From positions 62,001 through 126,000 of the forward strand of contig NZ_LWBP01000112.1 of NCBI RefSeq assembly GCF_002078015.1: DNA of 64,000 bases, read 5' to 3'. The translations under genes and the position numbers were made by a program. Shown piece after piece: positions 34,681 to 43,055 of this stretch. How positions within the stretch are numbered: the stretch's first letter is position 1; the number at the start of each line of letters is the position of its first letter. The notes beneath the pieces are model-generated. The model searched no databases, was not told where the DNA came from, and saw only the letters and a program-made list of their open reading frames with translations. Source of the stretch: Niastella populi (GTDB lineage: Bacteria > Bacteroidota > Bacteroidia > Chitinophagales > Chitinophagaceae).

Positions 34681-36567
34681 TCAAATAGTAAAGTTTACCT
34701 GCATCCGGCACCCATGCCCCGGCGCCGACTCAATTTTAACACGGCCGTTAAACAATTCGGTTCTGCTTATGATATTGGTAATGCCAATGCCTTTTCGTTT
34801 CTGACCGGTATCGAACCCTTTGCCATCGTCGGCAATGGTTACCTGTAACTGCCGGTCTTTTTGAACAATGGCGATATATACCTGTGATGCCGCTGCATGT
34901 TTTACCGTATTGTTCAGTTGTTCCTGCACGATCCTGAAAATGGTCATCTTCAGTTTATCATCCAGTTGTTTTTCATCCTGTACCTTAAATTCCAGATCGA
35001 TGGAGAATTGCTGGGCTACGCGAACATTTTCAAGAAGATCGTTCAGCGATAATTCCAAACCTACTTCTTTATGAAATGTTTCTATCATTGATTTTGATAA
35101 GCGGCGAATTTCTTCAATGGCGCTACTGATGGTGTCAACGCTTCTTTTGATCATGCTTTCCTGCATGGCGGGCATATCTTTGGCGCAATTGAGATACAGG
35201 CGGGCCGTGGTTAATACCTGGCTGATGTTATCGTGTAGTTCGCGGCCAAGGGTTTCGCGTTCGCTTTCCTGCGCATCGATCACCGCTTTGGCAATTTCCT
35301 GTTGCCGCCTTATCTTTTCTTCAACCAGCTGATTCTGTAATTGAATTTTTTCGGTGATGTCGTTGGCAAGTACCAGCCAGGCATTGCTGCCTTTGTAATT
35401 GATGGCATGCGCCCATACTTCAACAAATATGGCTTCATTGTTCTTTTTAATATGCTTGCGTAAAATAGGCGGCCGGTTGATGTGATGGGCCCTTGGCAGC
35501 GATTGTTGTAATTCGTATTTCTCTTCCTGCGACATGATATCAAATGCCGCCATCTTCATAAATTCTTTGCGTGTGTACCCGTACAACTGTACCGCTGCTT
35601 CATTCACTTCCAGGAACTGTAACGTATCTGCGTTGCACACACAAATAGGAAGCGGGCTTTTATAAAAAAGGTTCTTGTACAGGTATTCCGATTCCTTTAT
35701 TAATTCTTCCGATATTTTACGTTCGGTAATATCCCTGAAGTTCCCAACCAATGCATTGATACCCGGTACCTGCAACATGTTGGAGGCAAGTCCCTGCACC
35801 CATCGTTCATTACCGCCTTTGTCAAATACTTTCAGGTCAATGGTGAACAGTTCGTCGGGGTATTGGATCAGGTTCTGCAGCAATTCGCCGATGGCCGGTA
35901 GGTAATCGGGATGTACAAACGAACAAACATGGCGGCCCATATAGTCCGCTTCTTCATAACCGAATACTTTTTTGGCGGAAGGCGAACCGTAAAAGATATT
36001 TCCTTCTATGTTGGCCATGGTTATTATGTCGGTACTGTTCTCGATAAGCGATCTGAATTTCAGTTCGCTTTGCCGTAATGCTTCTTCTGCGGTTTTTCGT
36101 TCGGTGATATCCTGGGCTGAACAGGCGAGGGCGATTATATTATCTCCTTCGCGAACCGGGTTTACCGAAATGTCGAAGAAAAAAGGCTTTTGTTGTATGG
36201 TTATCTGGTGTGTGAACCGGCTGGGCATATCGTTGAATGCTGCCTCGTAAATGCCGGCCCAGTTGAGCGGTTGCGTATTGTCGAGCAAAGCAATGCAGTC
36301 GATGACCTCCGAACCGGGCGTTGATTCATTGCCGGTGAATTGTTTTATCAGGTTGCGGAGGTGAATATTACAAACGATGTACCGCAGGCTTTTATCAATG
36401 ATCCATGTATATCCTTCAGTATTTTCGATTACGCCATTTAATATGGCGGCGAAAGCCAGTTGACGTTTGGGGCCATTCGTTGCCGGCATAGTAGCATTAC
36501 TACGCGAAACAGATGAGGTTTGCATAAAATAGTAAGTATTTACATCAATAAAACTCCTCGTCTTCAT
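34681..36567 (-). CDS. PAS-domain sensor histidine kinase (HisKA_3 type), orphan
   Basis: 628 residues, no membrane helix. Three PAS-like domains in a row cover about residues 35-410: one with FDISVNPVREGDNIIALACSAQDITER, one starting RSLIENSTDIITMANIEGNIFYGSPSAKKVFGYEEADY, one starting LFYKSPLPICVCNADTLQFLEVNEAAVQLYGYTRKEF. HisKA_3 follows with the phospho-accepting His in GRELHDNISQVLTTARLYL, then the ATPase domain with VTIADDGKGFD and RKGIGITNIISRTELFNG. This is the NarL-linked kinase class, but no response regulator is encoded nearby. An ATG 14 codons in (36525) could also be the start. Confidence 0.9.
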   Translation of the reverse strand: MKTRSFIDVNTYYFMQTSSVSRSNATMPATNGPKRQLAFAAILNGVIENTEGYTWIIDKSLRYIVCNIHLRNLIKQFTGNESTPGSEVIDCIALLDNTQPLNWAGIYEAAFNDMPSRFTHQITIQQKPFFFDISVNPVREGDNIIALACSAQDITERKTAEEALRQSELKFRSLIENSTDIITMANIEGNIFYGSPSAKKVFGYEEADYMGRHVCSFVHPDYLPAIGELLQNLIQYPDELFTIDLKVFDKGGNERWVQGLASNMLQVPGINALVGNFRDITERKISEELIKESEYLYKNLFYKSPLPICVCNADTLQFLEVNEAAVQLYGYTRKEFMKMAAFDIMSQEEKYELQQSLPRAHHINRPPILRKHIKKNNEAIFVEVWAHAINYKGSNAWLVLANDITEKIQLQNQLVEEKIRRQQEIAKAVIDAQESERETLGRELHDNISQVLTTARLYLNCAKDMPAMQESMIKRSVDTISSAIEEIRRLSKSMIETFHKEVGLELSLNDLLENVRVAQQFSIDLEFKVQDEKQLDDKLKMTIFRIVQEQLNNTVKHAAASQVYIAIVQKDRQLQVTIADDGKGFDTGQKRKGIGITNIISRTELFNGRVKIESAPGHGCRMQVNFTI

Positions 36568-36883
36568 GATGCGTCATGAAGACCCTGTTTGGTTTGGAAG
36601 GGATTAATTGCTACTATTCAGAGAGAATGAATGATCTACTGGTTGGAAAGTCACTGAGCCTTATATAGAAACGTGTAAAGCGAAAACCCGTTTTGTAAAT
36701 TTAAAGAAATATATCAATCACTTTGCATTAACGGTTATAAATCTTAACTATTGTTTGATTGAACGCATGAAATATTATTCGCAGTCCTATCTACTTGTTC
36801 AATAAACACATCGATATCATTCCCTGTTACGTGTGCAACGCCGGAAGGGTTGTGTAAAAATGAAAAAAGTCTGCAAAAATGTT

Positions 36884-36918
36884 TTTGTGCTGCAATCGCT
36901 TACTTACCAGTAATTTTG
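36884..36918 (+). promoter_or_regulatory. Promoter-like TTTG-N23-TAATTTTG before the MFS gene
   Basis: TTTG at 36884-36887 and a full -7 match TAATTTTG at 36911-36918. The ATG follows only 5 bp later, so if used the mRNA would be leaderless or nearly so. Apart from this, the 355-bp gap 36568-36923 shows nothing notable. Confidence 0.4.
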
Positions 36919-36923
36919 GCGCC

Positions 36924-38075
36924 ATGGAAAGTTTTCTGGTGCAGCCTGTTTCAAAACGGGCCGCGCGGTTATCGATAGGGTCCTTCTTTTTTATTGCGGG
37001 ATTATGTTTTGCCAGCTGGGCTTCCCGTATTCCTGATATTGTGTCGAAACTGGGATTAAGTGAAGGGGGACTGGGAGCGGTATTATTTGCCCTCCCGGTA
37101 GGGTTAATGGTATCGTTGCCATTTTCGGGTTGGCTGGTACATCATTTTGGAAGCCGTAAAATGGTGTTATTATCGGCGGTGTTGTACCCGCTTATTTTAT
37201 GCAATATTGGCCTGGTGCAGGAAACATGGCAACTGGTAGCGGTTTTATTTGTTTTTGGGTTAATGGGGAACCTGTTCAATATTGCCGTGAACACCCAGGC
37301 CGTGAGTCTTGAAGCATTGTATGGCCGTTCAATTATGGCATCTTTTCATGGTATCTGGAGCCTCGCCGGTTTTACCGGTGCAGCAATTGGCACCCTGATG
37401 ATCAATTTTCATTTAACTCCATTTGTACATTTTTGTATTATCACCGGCGCCGCTTATTTGTTGATCACGCTGTTGTACCGCAATTCCCTGCGAAAGGATA
37501 TCAATGCCGGTGACGACCGCCCGTTGTTTGCAAAACCCGATGCAACCCTGCTGAAACTGGGTTTGATAGCCATGTGTTGTATGGTTTGCGAAGGCGCCAT
37601 GTTCGACTGGAGCGGAGTATATTTTCAAAAAGTGGTGGAAGCGCCAAAAGGTTTGATACCATTGGGCTATACCGCGTTTATGAGCACGATGGCCGGCGGC
37701 CGTTTTGCGGGAGATAAACTGGTTATGCGGCTGGGCACCCTGCGGTTGTTGCAGGTGAGCGGACTGGTAATAGCAACGGGCCTGATCATTGCCGTTGCAT
37801 TCCCTGCGATCGTAACGGCTACCATCGGTTTTATGCTGGTAGGTATTGGCGTTTCGTCGGTGGTACCGCTTGTGTATGGGGTTGCAGGTAAGTCAACCGT
37901 GTTTTCACCTGGCGTAGCGTTGGCCGCAGTGTCAACTATCGGTTACCTGGGATTTCTGGCTGGTCCGCCCATGATAGGTTTTATAGCGCATGCGGCGAGT
38001 TTGCGTTGGTCACTTGGTTTGATTGCGGTATTAGGATTTATGACTACGATAATTTCGACTAAGACAAGATTTTAG
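36924..38075 (+). CDS. Major facilitator superfamily transporter
   Basis: 383 residues with about 12 hydrophobic helices. The frame is open from 36879, but those 15 codons overlap the promoter-like boxes, so ATG 36924 is preferred. Features are FIAGLCFASWASRIPDIVSKLGLSEGGLGAVLFALPVG at the start, the loop 2-3 GWLVHHFGSRKMVLLS, and NTQAVSLEALYGRSIMASFHGIWSLAGFTGAAIG in helices 4-5. The family resembles the uncharacterised YbjJ-type inner-membrane exporters. Substrate unknown. It stands alone between a divergent kinase and a repeat-flanked gene. Confidence 0.85.
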   Translation: MESFLVQPVSKRAARLSIGSFFFIAGLCFASWASRIPDIVSKLGLSEGGLGAVLFALPVGLMVSLPFSGWLVHHFGSRKMVLLSAVLYPLILCNIGLVQETWQLVAVLFVFGLMGNLFNIAVNTQAVSLEALYGRSIMASFHGIWSLAGFTGAAIGTLMINFHLTPFVHFCIITGAAYLLITLLYRNSLRKDINAGDDRPLFAKPDATLLKLGLIAMCCMVCEGAMFDWSGVYFQKVVEAPKGLIPLGYTAFMSTMAGGRFAGDKLVMRLGTLRLLQVSGLVIATGLIIAVAFPAIVTATIGFMLVGIGVSSVVPLVYGVAGKSTVFSPGVALAAVSTIGYLGFLAGPPMIGFIAHAASLRWSLGLIAVLGFMTTIISTKTRF

Positions 38076-38156
38076 TTCACAGTTCACAGTTCATAGTTTG
38101 CAGTTCATAGTTCGCAGTTCATAGTTCATAGCTCGTAGTTAATAGTTGATGGTTTA
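38073..38156. repeat. Short-period array, left arm (GTTCACA/GTTCATA)
   Basis: About eleven 7-nt units of the type GTTCACAGTTCACAGTTCAT begin at the MFS stop codon. The reverse complement lies at 38733-38799, beyond the four-helix-bundle gene. Confidence 0.7.
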
Positions 38157-38173
38157 CGGGGGTAGCTTCTATT

Positions 38174-38629
38174 TTAGTTGATTGTTAATGGGTTATTGTT
38201 TGAACCCGAAGAGTTGTTATTGTTCTTGTTGTTATTACGGTTTTTGAATTTTAGTCCTTTTTGGCTGCTTGCCTGGATATAGTTAATTAGCCCAAAGATA
38301 ATCTTCCTGATCTCATTGCATAAAAAGTACAATTCATCAAACTGTATTTTATTAATATACTTACGATCTAAAATGCGGTATAGTTGTGATTGGCATTCGG
38401 AAGCAGAGCCCAATGAAACGGTAAGGAATTGAATGAATTCATTGTTTCCCCCTCTGCCAAAACCTTCTGCTATGTTGTCCATTATTGAACCACTGGAGCC
38501 ATTGATCTGATCTTTTAACTTATAGTCTTTTGCAAGGTCTGTTGTTGTAGTAAGCGTTTGAATCTTTGAGCATAGTACACGTGCTTTTTGCCAGGCTGTA
38601 ATTTCTTCAAATGTGTTGAATGTAGCCAT
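38174..38629 (-). CDS. Four-helix-bundle protein (S23/bAvd-like)
   Basis: 151 residues. The body matches the S23 intervening-sequence family: FEEITAWQKARVLCSKIQTLT, KDQINGSSGSIMDNIAEGFGRGGNNEFIQFL, SLGSASECQSQLYRILD and LCNEIRKIIFGLINYI. Relatives occur in 23S rRNA intervening sequences, and the fold is shared with Avd of diversity-generating retroelements, where it is a basic nucleic-acid-binding pentamer. No reverse transcriptase or template repeat is found here. The last 25 residues are almost only Asn, Ser, Lys and Gly, encoded by DNA that looks like continued array sequence. The gene lies between two inverted array arms. Confidence 0.85.
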   Translation of the reverse strand: MATFNTFEEITAWQKARVLCSKIQTLTTTTDLAKDYKLKDQINGSSGSIMDNIAEGFGRGGNNEFIQFLTVSLGSASECQSQLYRILDRKYINKIQFDELYFLCNEIRKIIFGLINYIQASSQKGLKFKNRNNNKNNNNSSGSNNNPLTIN

Positions 38630-38732
38630 TATAAATTTATTAGATTGAATAAATTAGTTGTACTACTTCAAAGCCTGTTACTAAATATAGATACTTATAA
38701 AAGTACAGATAAATAATGTCTTTCCTGGCCCC

Positions 38733-38799
38733 TAAACTATGAACTGTGAACTATGAACTGTGAACTATAAACTGTGAACTGTGAACTGTGAACTGTGAG
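38733..38799. repeat. Short-period array, right arm (CTATGAACTGTGAA)
   Basis: About nine 7-nt units of the type ACTATGAACTGTGAAC, the reverse complement of the array at 38073-38156. It ends 7 bp before the stop codon of the FAD oxidoreductase. Confidence 0.7.
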
Positions 38800-38805
38800 A
38801 TTTAG

Positions 38806-39939
38806 TTACGAAATCATTAACTCAGCAACCCGTTCTCCAATAACAGGCGCCAAAGCAACCCCCATCCCGCTCATACGTACAGCACAGAAAATCTGCGGCG
38901 ATACTTCTTTTACAATGGGTAATTTTTCATTGCCCATACCCATGATGCCGCTCCAGCGATCGGTGATCTGGTATTCGTAACCGGGCAGTATATATGTTTT
39001 CAGAAAATGTTCCAGCTCCTGTTGTATTTTTTCGGTAATGTCGAGCCCGGTGGTTGTTTCTTCTTCAAACGCTTTATTGCGTGCGCCGCCAAGCAGTACC
39101 CGGTTGCCCAGGTTACGGAAATAGTAATACCCGGCATCATAATGAAATGTGCCTTTTAATGGTAATCCCTCAATAGGGGAGGTAACAAGCACCTGTCCGC
39201 GGGCGGGAACAATATTCAGATCGGGTAACAGCTGCCGGGCAAATGCATTGGTGCAGATCAATACCCTGGCTGCTTTAAAATGCATGAGCTGGTTCGTATA
39301 TAATACTACGTTATCATTTACTTTTTCAAGCCCGCTTATTTCGATGGCATTTAATACGGTAACGCCCATCGCCTGCACAGCCTGTAATAAAGCCTGGCAT
39401 AATTTGCCGGAATGCAGTTGACCTTCAAGTTTATTCTCGATGAGGTAATCGACATGATGCAGGCCGAGGCGGTCGATCTTTTTGTTTGCTTTTTTAAACG
39501 TTCTTTTCCTGCCCGTTATATCGTGCAGCAATTTATTCAACCGTTCTGTATCGTGCCCGAGCGCACTTTTATTAATGTTATCGTTTGGCGTGAAAAGTTC
39601 GTAGCCGCCGCAGAGATCAAAATCGATTGCCGGCTCTTTGAACACTTTACGAATGCGTTGTAAACCTTTATAACGCATTTCAACCAGTTGCAGCATATTG
39701 TCTTCCCCAAAGCGGGCGGCATCTTCAATCAGTTCGGTAACGCTGCCAAAACAGGCAAAACCGGCATTGCGGGTACTTGCCCCGGTGGGAATAATACCAC
39801 GGTCAACAATGGCGATGGAAATATTGGGATCGTTTTTTTTCAAATACCAGGCGCACCATAAGCCCACGAGGCCGCTGCCCACGATGATCACATCCCTTGG
39901 AGCATAAAAACTTTCTTTTTCCCAGACAGATATTTGCAT
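38806..39939 (-). CDS. FAD-dependent amine/amino-acid oxidase (DAO family)
   Basis: 377 residues. The N-terminal dinucleotide fold VIVGSGLVGLWCAWYLKK binds FAD, followed by VDRGIIPTGASTRNAGFACFG, the usual DAO second motif. Further family sequence is LICTNAFARQLLPDLNIVPARGQVLVTSP and the C-terminal RWSGIMGMGNEKLPIVKEVSPQIFCAVRMSGMGVALAPVIGERVAEL. Members oxidise D-amino acids, glycine or sarcosine. Substrate not evident. It is divergent from the DUF4197 gene. Confidence 0.88.
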   Translation of the reverse strand: MQISVWEKESFYAPRDVIIVGSGLVGLWCAWYLKKNDPNISIAIVDRGIIPTGASTRNAGFACFGSVTELIEDAARFGEDNMLQLVEMRYKGLQRIRKVFKEPAIDFDLCGGYELFTPNDNINKSALGHDTERLNKLLHDITGRKRTFKKANKKIDRLGLHHVDYLIENKLEGQLHSGKLCQALLQAVQAMGVTVLNAIEISGLEKVNDNVVLYTNQLMHFKAARVLICTNAFARQLLPDLNIVPARGQVLVTSPIEGLPLKGTFHYDAGYYYFRNLGNRVLLGGARNKAFEEETTTGLDITEKIQQELEHFLKTYILPGYEYQITDRWSGIMGMGNEKLPIVKEVSPQIFCAVRMSGMGVALAPVIGERVAELMIS

Positions 39940-39989
39940 TTTTTTAATTTTACGCCTTAATCTTGCATAATATAATCAGTAAACTATTG

Positions 39990-40721
39990 ATGATGAAAAA
40001 AATTATCCAATTATTATCCTGTGTAATCCTGTTTTCCGGCTGTGAGCATTCCCAACACATTATGAAGGCGCTGGAGCCTTATGCCGTCGGTGCCAATGGC
40101 GGGTTAACGTCAAATGAAATTGCTTCCGGCTTGAAACAAGCGCTTGAAGTAGGCGCTCAAAACTCTTCAAGCCAGCTTTCGTCCCTCGATGGCTTTTTTA
40201 AAAATGCCGCTATTAAGATCTTATTACCGCCCGAAGCGCAAAAGGTTGAAAAAACATTGCGCGATCTGGGCATGAGCAGCCTGGTTGATAAAGCCATTTT
40301 ATCGGTAAACCGGGCGGCAGAGGATGTAGCAAAATCAGCCGCGCCCATATTTATCGACGCCATCAAAAGCATGACCATTCAGGATGCGTTGGGCATTTTA
40401 AAGGGCGGTGATTTTGCAGCAACCAATTTCCTGAAATCAAAAACCACTGCTTCATTGACGGCTGCATTTAAACCGGTTATCGATAACTCGCTTTCAAAAG
40501 TGGGCGCCACGAAATACTGGGGCGATGTGTTCAATGCCTACAACAGGTTCGCTACCAATAAGATCAATCCCGATCTGAGTGGTTTTGTAACCGAAAAAGC
40601 CATCGGCGGCATCTTTTACCAGGTAAGTCTGGAAGAACAGAAGATCCGTAAAGATCCGGTTGCACGCGTTACCGACCTGTTGAAGAAAGTGTTTGGAAGT
40701 AAAGAAGCGCAGGGACAATAA
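39990..40721 (+). CDS. DUF4197 lipoprotein
   Basis: 243 residues from the ATG at 39990; the frame opens at a TTG 27 bp earlier but the ATG starts the signal. The lipobox is FSGC. The body matches DUF4197: GLTSNEIASGLKQALEVGAQNSSSQLSSLDGFFKNAAIKILLPPEAQKVEKTLR and AFKPVIDNSLSKVGATKYWGDVFNAYN with DLSGFVTEKAIGGIFYQVSLEEQKIRKDP near the end. The family is periplasmic and of unknown function. A strong terminator lies about 90 bp downstream. Confidence 0.88.
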   Translation: MMKKIIQLLSCVILFSGCEHSQHIMKALEPYAVGANGGLTSNEIASGLKQALEVGAQNSSSQLSSLDGFFKNAAIKILLPPEAQKVEKTLRDLGMSSLVDKAILSVNRAAEDVAKSAAPIFIDAIKSMTIQDALGILKGGDFAATNFLKSKTTASLTAAFKPVIDNSLSKVGATKYWGDVFNAYNRFATNKINPDLSGFVTEKAIGGIFYQVSLEEQKIRKDPVARVTDLLKKVFGSKEAQGQ

Positions 40722-40725
40722 AAAA

Positions 40726-40807
40726 ATCGAATGTTGAAGTTTGAATAATGAATGTTGAAGTAAGGAATACTTCGACATTGACCATTCGATATTCATTATT
40801 CAATATT
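40726..40807. repeat. Paired short-period array (GAATGTTGAAG family)
   Basis: The left arm AATCGAATGTTGAAG...AATGAATGTTGAAG (40726-40762) and right arm CTTCGACATTGACC...ATTCAATATT (40769-40807) are complementary and separated by only 6 bp. The same word family appears at 1650-1773. Confidence 0.65.
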
Positions 40808-40813
40808 TATAGG

Positions 40814-40844
40814 GGATCATCTGTCAACAGGTGGTCCTTTTTTT
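40814..40844 (+). terminator. Terminator of the DUF4197 gene
   Basis: GGATCATCTGT pairs with ACAGGTGGTCC (eleven pairs, two G-U), followed by seven T. Confidence 0.8.
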
Positions 40845-41094
40845 ATTTATTAGCCGATACAGGCGGCACAACAACATTTTCGCGGGTTGTAAGGCGGGTT
40901 TTAAATGTGAGAGAAACAAATATGAACGTTACCAGCAAACCGGCGGCAACTCCCCATAATAAATAGCCTGAGCGGCTTTTGAAGCGGAACATATGCTGGT
41001 CGTGTAACAGCGTGAGCAGCAGCATGCAAACCACGGTTATTACGATAAATATGACGCCATAAGAGAACAGGATGCCCCAGGGGTTTATATCCAT
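40843..41094 (-). CDS. Small two-helix membrane protein, 83 aa
   Basis: Two hydrophobic helices are clear: WGILFSYGVIFIVITVVCMLLLTLL and YLLWGVAAGLLVTFIFVSL, joined by a short basic loop (HDQHMFRFKSRSG), with a basic then polar C-terminus. No family is recognised. Length, an ATG start, helix pattern and the absence of any other gene in this gap support it as real. It is convergent with DUF4197 and upstream of lpdA on the same strand sense but separated by an array. Confidence 0.55.
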   Translation of the reverse strand: MDINPWGILFSYGVIFIVITVVCMLLLTLLHDQHMFRFKSRSGYLLWGVAAGLLVTFIFVSLTFKTRLTTRENVVVPPVSANK

Positions 41095-41164
41095 ATTCTA
41101 AATTTAAACATTAATTGGCGGGATTCATAGCGGATGTGATAATTTGATGATCGAATAAAGCCGG

Positions 41165-41226
41165 GATAAGTTGTTGATAATTGAAGGCGGGTTGACGAGT
41201 TAACAAGTTGGCGGGTTGACAGGTTA
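41165..41226. repeat. Short-period array (GTTGACGAGTTAACAAG family)
   Basis: Eight-nt words GTTGACGAGTTAACAAGTTG in tandem. The hairpin CCCCGATGAAGTCGGGG follows at 41289-41305, almost the same as the one at 9331. Confidence 0.55.
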
Positions 41227-41320
41227 AAACGCGCTCTCTTTCCGCCAACTGGTAGAGAGGCTGGGGAGGGTACCGGTTTCACAACCTGCCCCGATGAAGT
41301 CGGGGGATGGCGGGCATAAA

Positions 41321-41357
41321 AAAAGGATCACCTGAAACCAGATGATCCTTTTTTTAT
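41321..41357 (-). terminator. Bidirectional terminator after lpdA
   Basis: GGATCACCTG and CAGATGATCC pair around a short loop, with A-run before and T-run after, so it works for lpdA on the minus strand and could also act on the plus strand. Confidence 0.8.
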
Positions 41358-41373
41358 ATAAATGATATTTCAA

Positions 41374-42777
41374 TTAAATGTGAATCGCTTCACCGTAAGC
41401 TACTTCGATAGCTTCTTTGATATTCTCACTCATGGTTGGGTGAGGATGGATGCTATCCAGTACTTCGTGATAAGTAGTTTCCAGTTTGCGGGCAACTACA
41501 GTTTCGGCTATCATTTCAGTTACGTTGTAACCGATCATGTGGGTGCCGAGCCATTCGCCGTATTTAGCGTCGAAGATAACTTTAATGAAACCTTCGTTAT
41601 GACCGGCGGCAGAAGCTTTACCGGCAGCGCTTAACGGGAATTTACCAACCTTGATCTCATAACCGGCATCTTTAGCCTGTTTTTCTGTTAAACCAACAGA
41701 GGCGATCTCGGGTGTGCAGTACGTACAACCTGGTACGTTGCCGTAATCGAGCGCTTCGGGCTGGTGGTTGTATTTCTTTTCACTGTAGGCAATGCTTTCA
41801 ACGCAAATGATGCCTTCTTTTGAAGCTACGTGCGCCAATGCTTGGCCGGGAACGCAGTCGCCGATAGCGTATACGCCCTGTACGTTTGTTTTGTAATATT
41901 TATCTACAGTGATCTTGCCTTTTTCAGTTTTTACACCGAGCTCTTCGAGGCCGATGCCTTCTATGTTGGCCGATACGCCTACAGCGCTCAATACCACATC
42001 AGCTTCCAGCGTAACTTCGCCTTCTTTGGTTTTTACTTTGGCTTTAACACCGTTTCCGCCGGTATCAACACTGGTAACTTCGGCGCTGGTCATGATTTCG
42101 ATACCGTTCTTCTTGAAGTTCTTTGCGAGTTCTTTTGAAATTTCTTCATCTTCAACCGGAACGATGCGGTCCATGAACTCAACGATGGTCACTTTAGTAC
42201 CGAGGGTGGCATAGAAATAACCGAATTCAACGCCGATGGCGCCGCTGCCTACCACGATCATGCTCTTTGGTTGTTGCGGTAACACCATAGCTTCGCGATA
42301 GCCAATGATCTTTTTGCCATCTATTTTCAGGCTGGGCAGTTCGCGGCTGCGGCCACCGGTAGCCAGAATGATATGTTTTGCTTCAACGGTCTGTGTTTTG
42401 CCGTCGGCGGCTTTCACTTCGATCTGTCCTTTTGCTTTCAGTTTTCCGAAGCCCATGATCACATCGATCTTGTTCTTCTTCATGAGGAAGGTAACGCCTT
42501 TGCTCATTTTGTCGGCAACACCGCGGCTGCGTTTAATTACTGCCGAAAAATCAGCGGTTCCTGAGGCTTCGATACCATAATCTTTTGAATGCTTAATGTA
42601 TTCAAATACCTGGGCGCTTTTCAGCAGGGCTTTGGTGGGAATACAGCCCCAGTTCAAACAAATACCACCCAGACTTTCTTTTTCAATAATTGCGGTTTTG
42701 AATCCCAGTTGAGATGCCCGGATTGCTGCCACATATCCGCCGGGGCCGCTTCCGAGAACTACTACGTCGTATGCCAT
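41374..42777 (-). CDS. lpdA: Dihydrolipoyl dehydrogenase
   Basis: 467 residues. E3 component of the 2-oxo-acid dehydrogenase complexes: it reoxidises dihydrolipoamide with NAD+. FAD-binding GSGPGGYVAAIRASQLG at the N-terminus, redox disulfide Cys40/Cys45 in GGICLNWGCIPTK, NAD-binding VVGSGAIGVEFGYFYATLGTKVTIVE, second FAD motif GVYAIGDCV and the C-terminal catalytic SIHPHPTMSE from the partner subunit. Length is normal. It stands alone, not with E1 or E2 genes. Confidence 0.97.
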   Translation of the reverse strand: MAYDVVVLGSGPGGYVAAIRASQLGFKTAIIEKESLGGICLNWGCIPTKALLKSAQVFEYIKHSKDYGIEASGTADFSAVIKRSRGVADKMSKGVTFLMKKNKIDVIMGFGKLKAKGQIEVKAADGKTQTVEAKHIILATGGRSRELPSLKIDGKKIIGYREAMVLPQQPKSMIVVGSGAIGVEFGYFYATLGTKVTIVEFMDRIVPVEDEEISKELAKNFKKNGIEIMTSAEVTSVDTGGNGVKAKVKTKEGEVTLEADVVLSAVGVSANIEGIGLEELGVKTEKGKITVDKYYKTNVQGVYAIGDCVPGQALAHVASKEGIICVESIAYSEKKYNHQPEALDYGNVPGCTYCTPEIASVGLTEKQAKDAGYEIKVGKFPLSAAGKASAAGHNEGFIKVIFDAKYGEWLGTHMIGYNVTEMIAETVVARKLETTYHEVLDSIHPHPTMSENIKEAIEVAYGEAIHI

Positions 42778-42779
42778 TT

Positions 42780-42814
42780 CGATTTACGATTTTAGATTTT
42801 ACGATTTACCGATT
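42780..42814. repeat. Short-period array (GATTTACGATTTTA family)
   Basis: Words of the type GATTTACGATTTTAGATTTT repeat just upstream of the lpdA start codon. Confidence 0.45.
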
Positions 42815-43055
42815 CTTCCGGCAGTATTTCTGTTACTGACTTTCTTTGTCTCTTTCTAATAAAGACCTGCGAAGCTACTTGAAAATGAGAAAAGAGCAAA
42901 AAAAAGGGACGAACACGTTCCCGGAGGTTTTCAGTTAATTTTTATTGTGTTATACATTGCCTTTTTTTACACAGACCCGAAAAAAACAGTAATAATCAGT
43001 AAGATGGTTCATACAGGTTGGTTCAATTTGTTACCTTCATTCAACAACCGCCGCT

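Noticed and set aside
38174-38629. Diversity-generating retroelement because of the Avd-like fold
   Set aside because: No reverse transcriptase, template/variable repeat pair or C-type lectin target is present; S23-like membership is enough.
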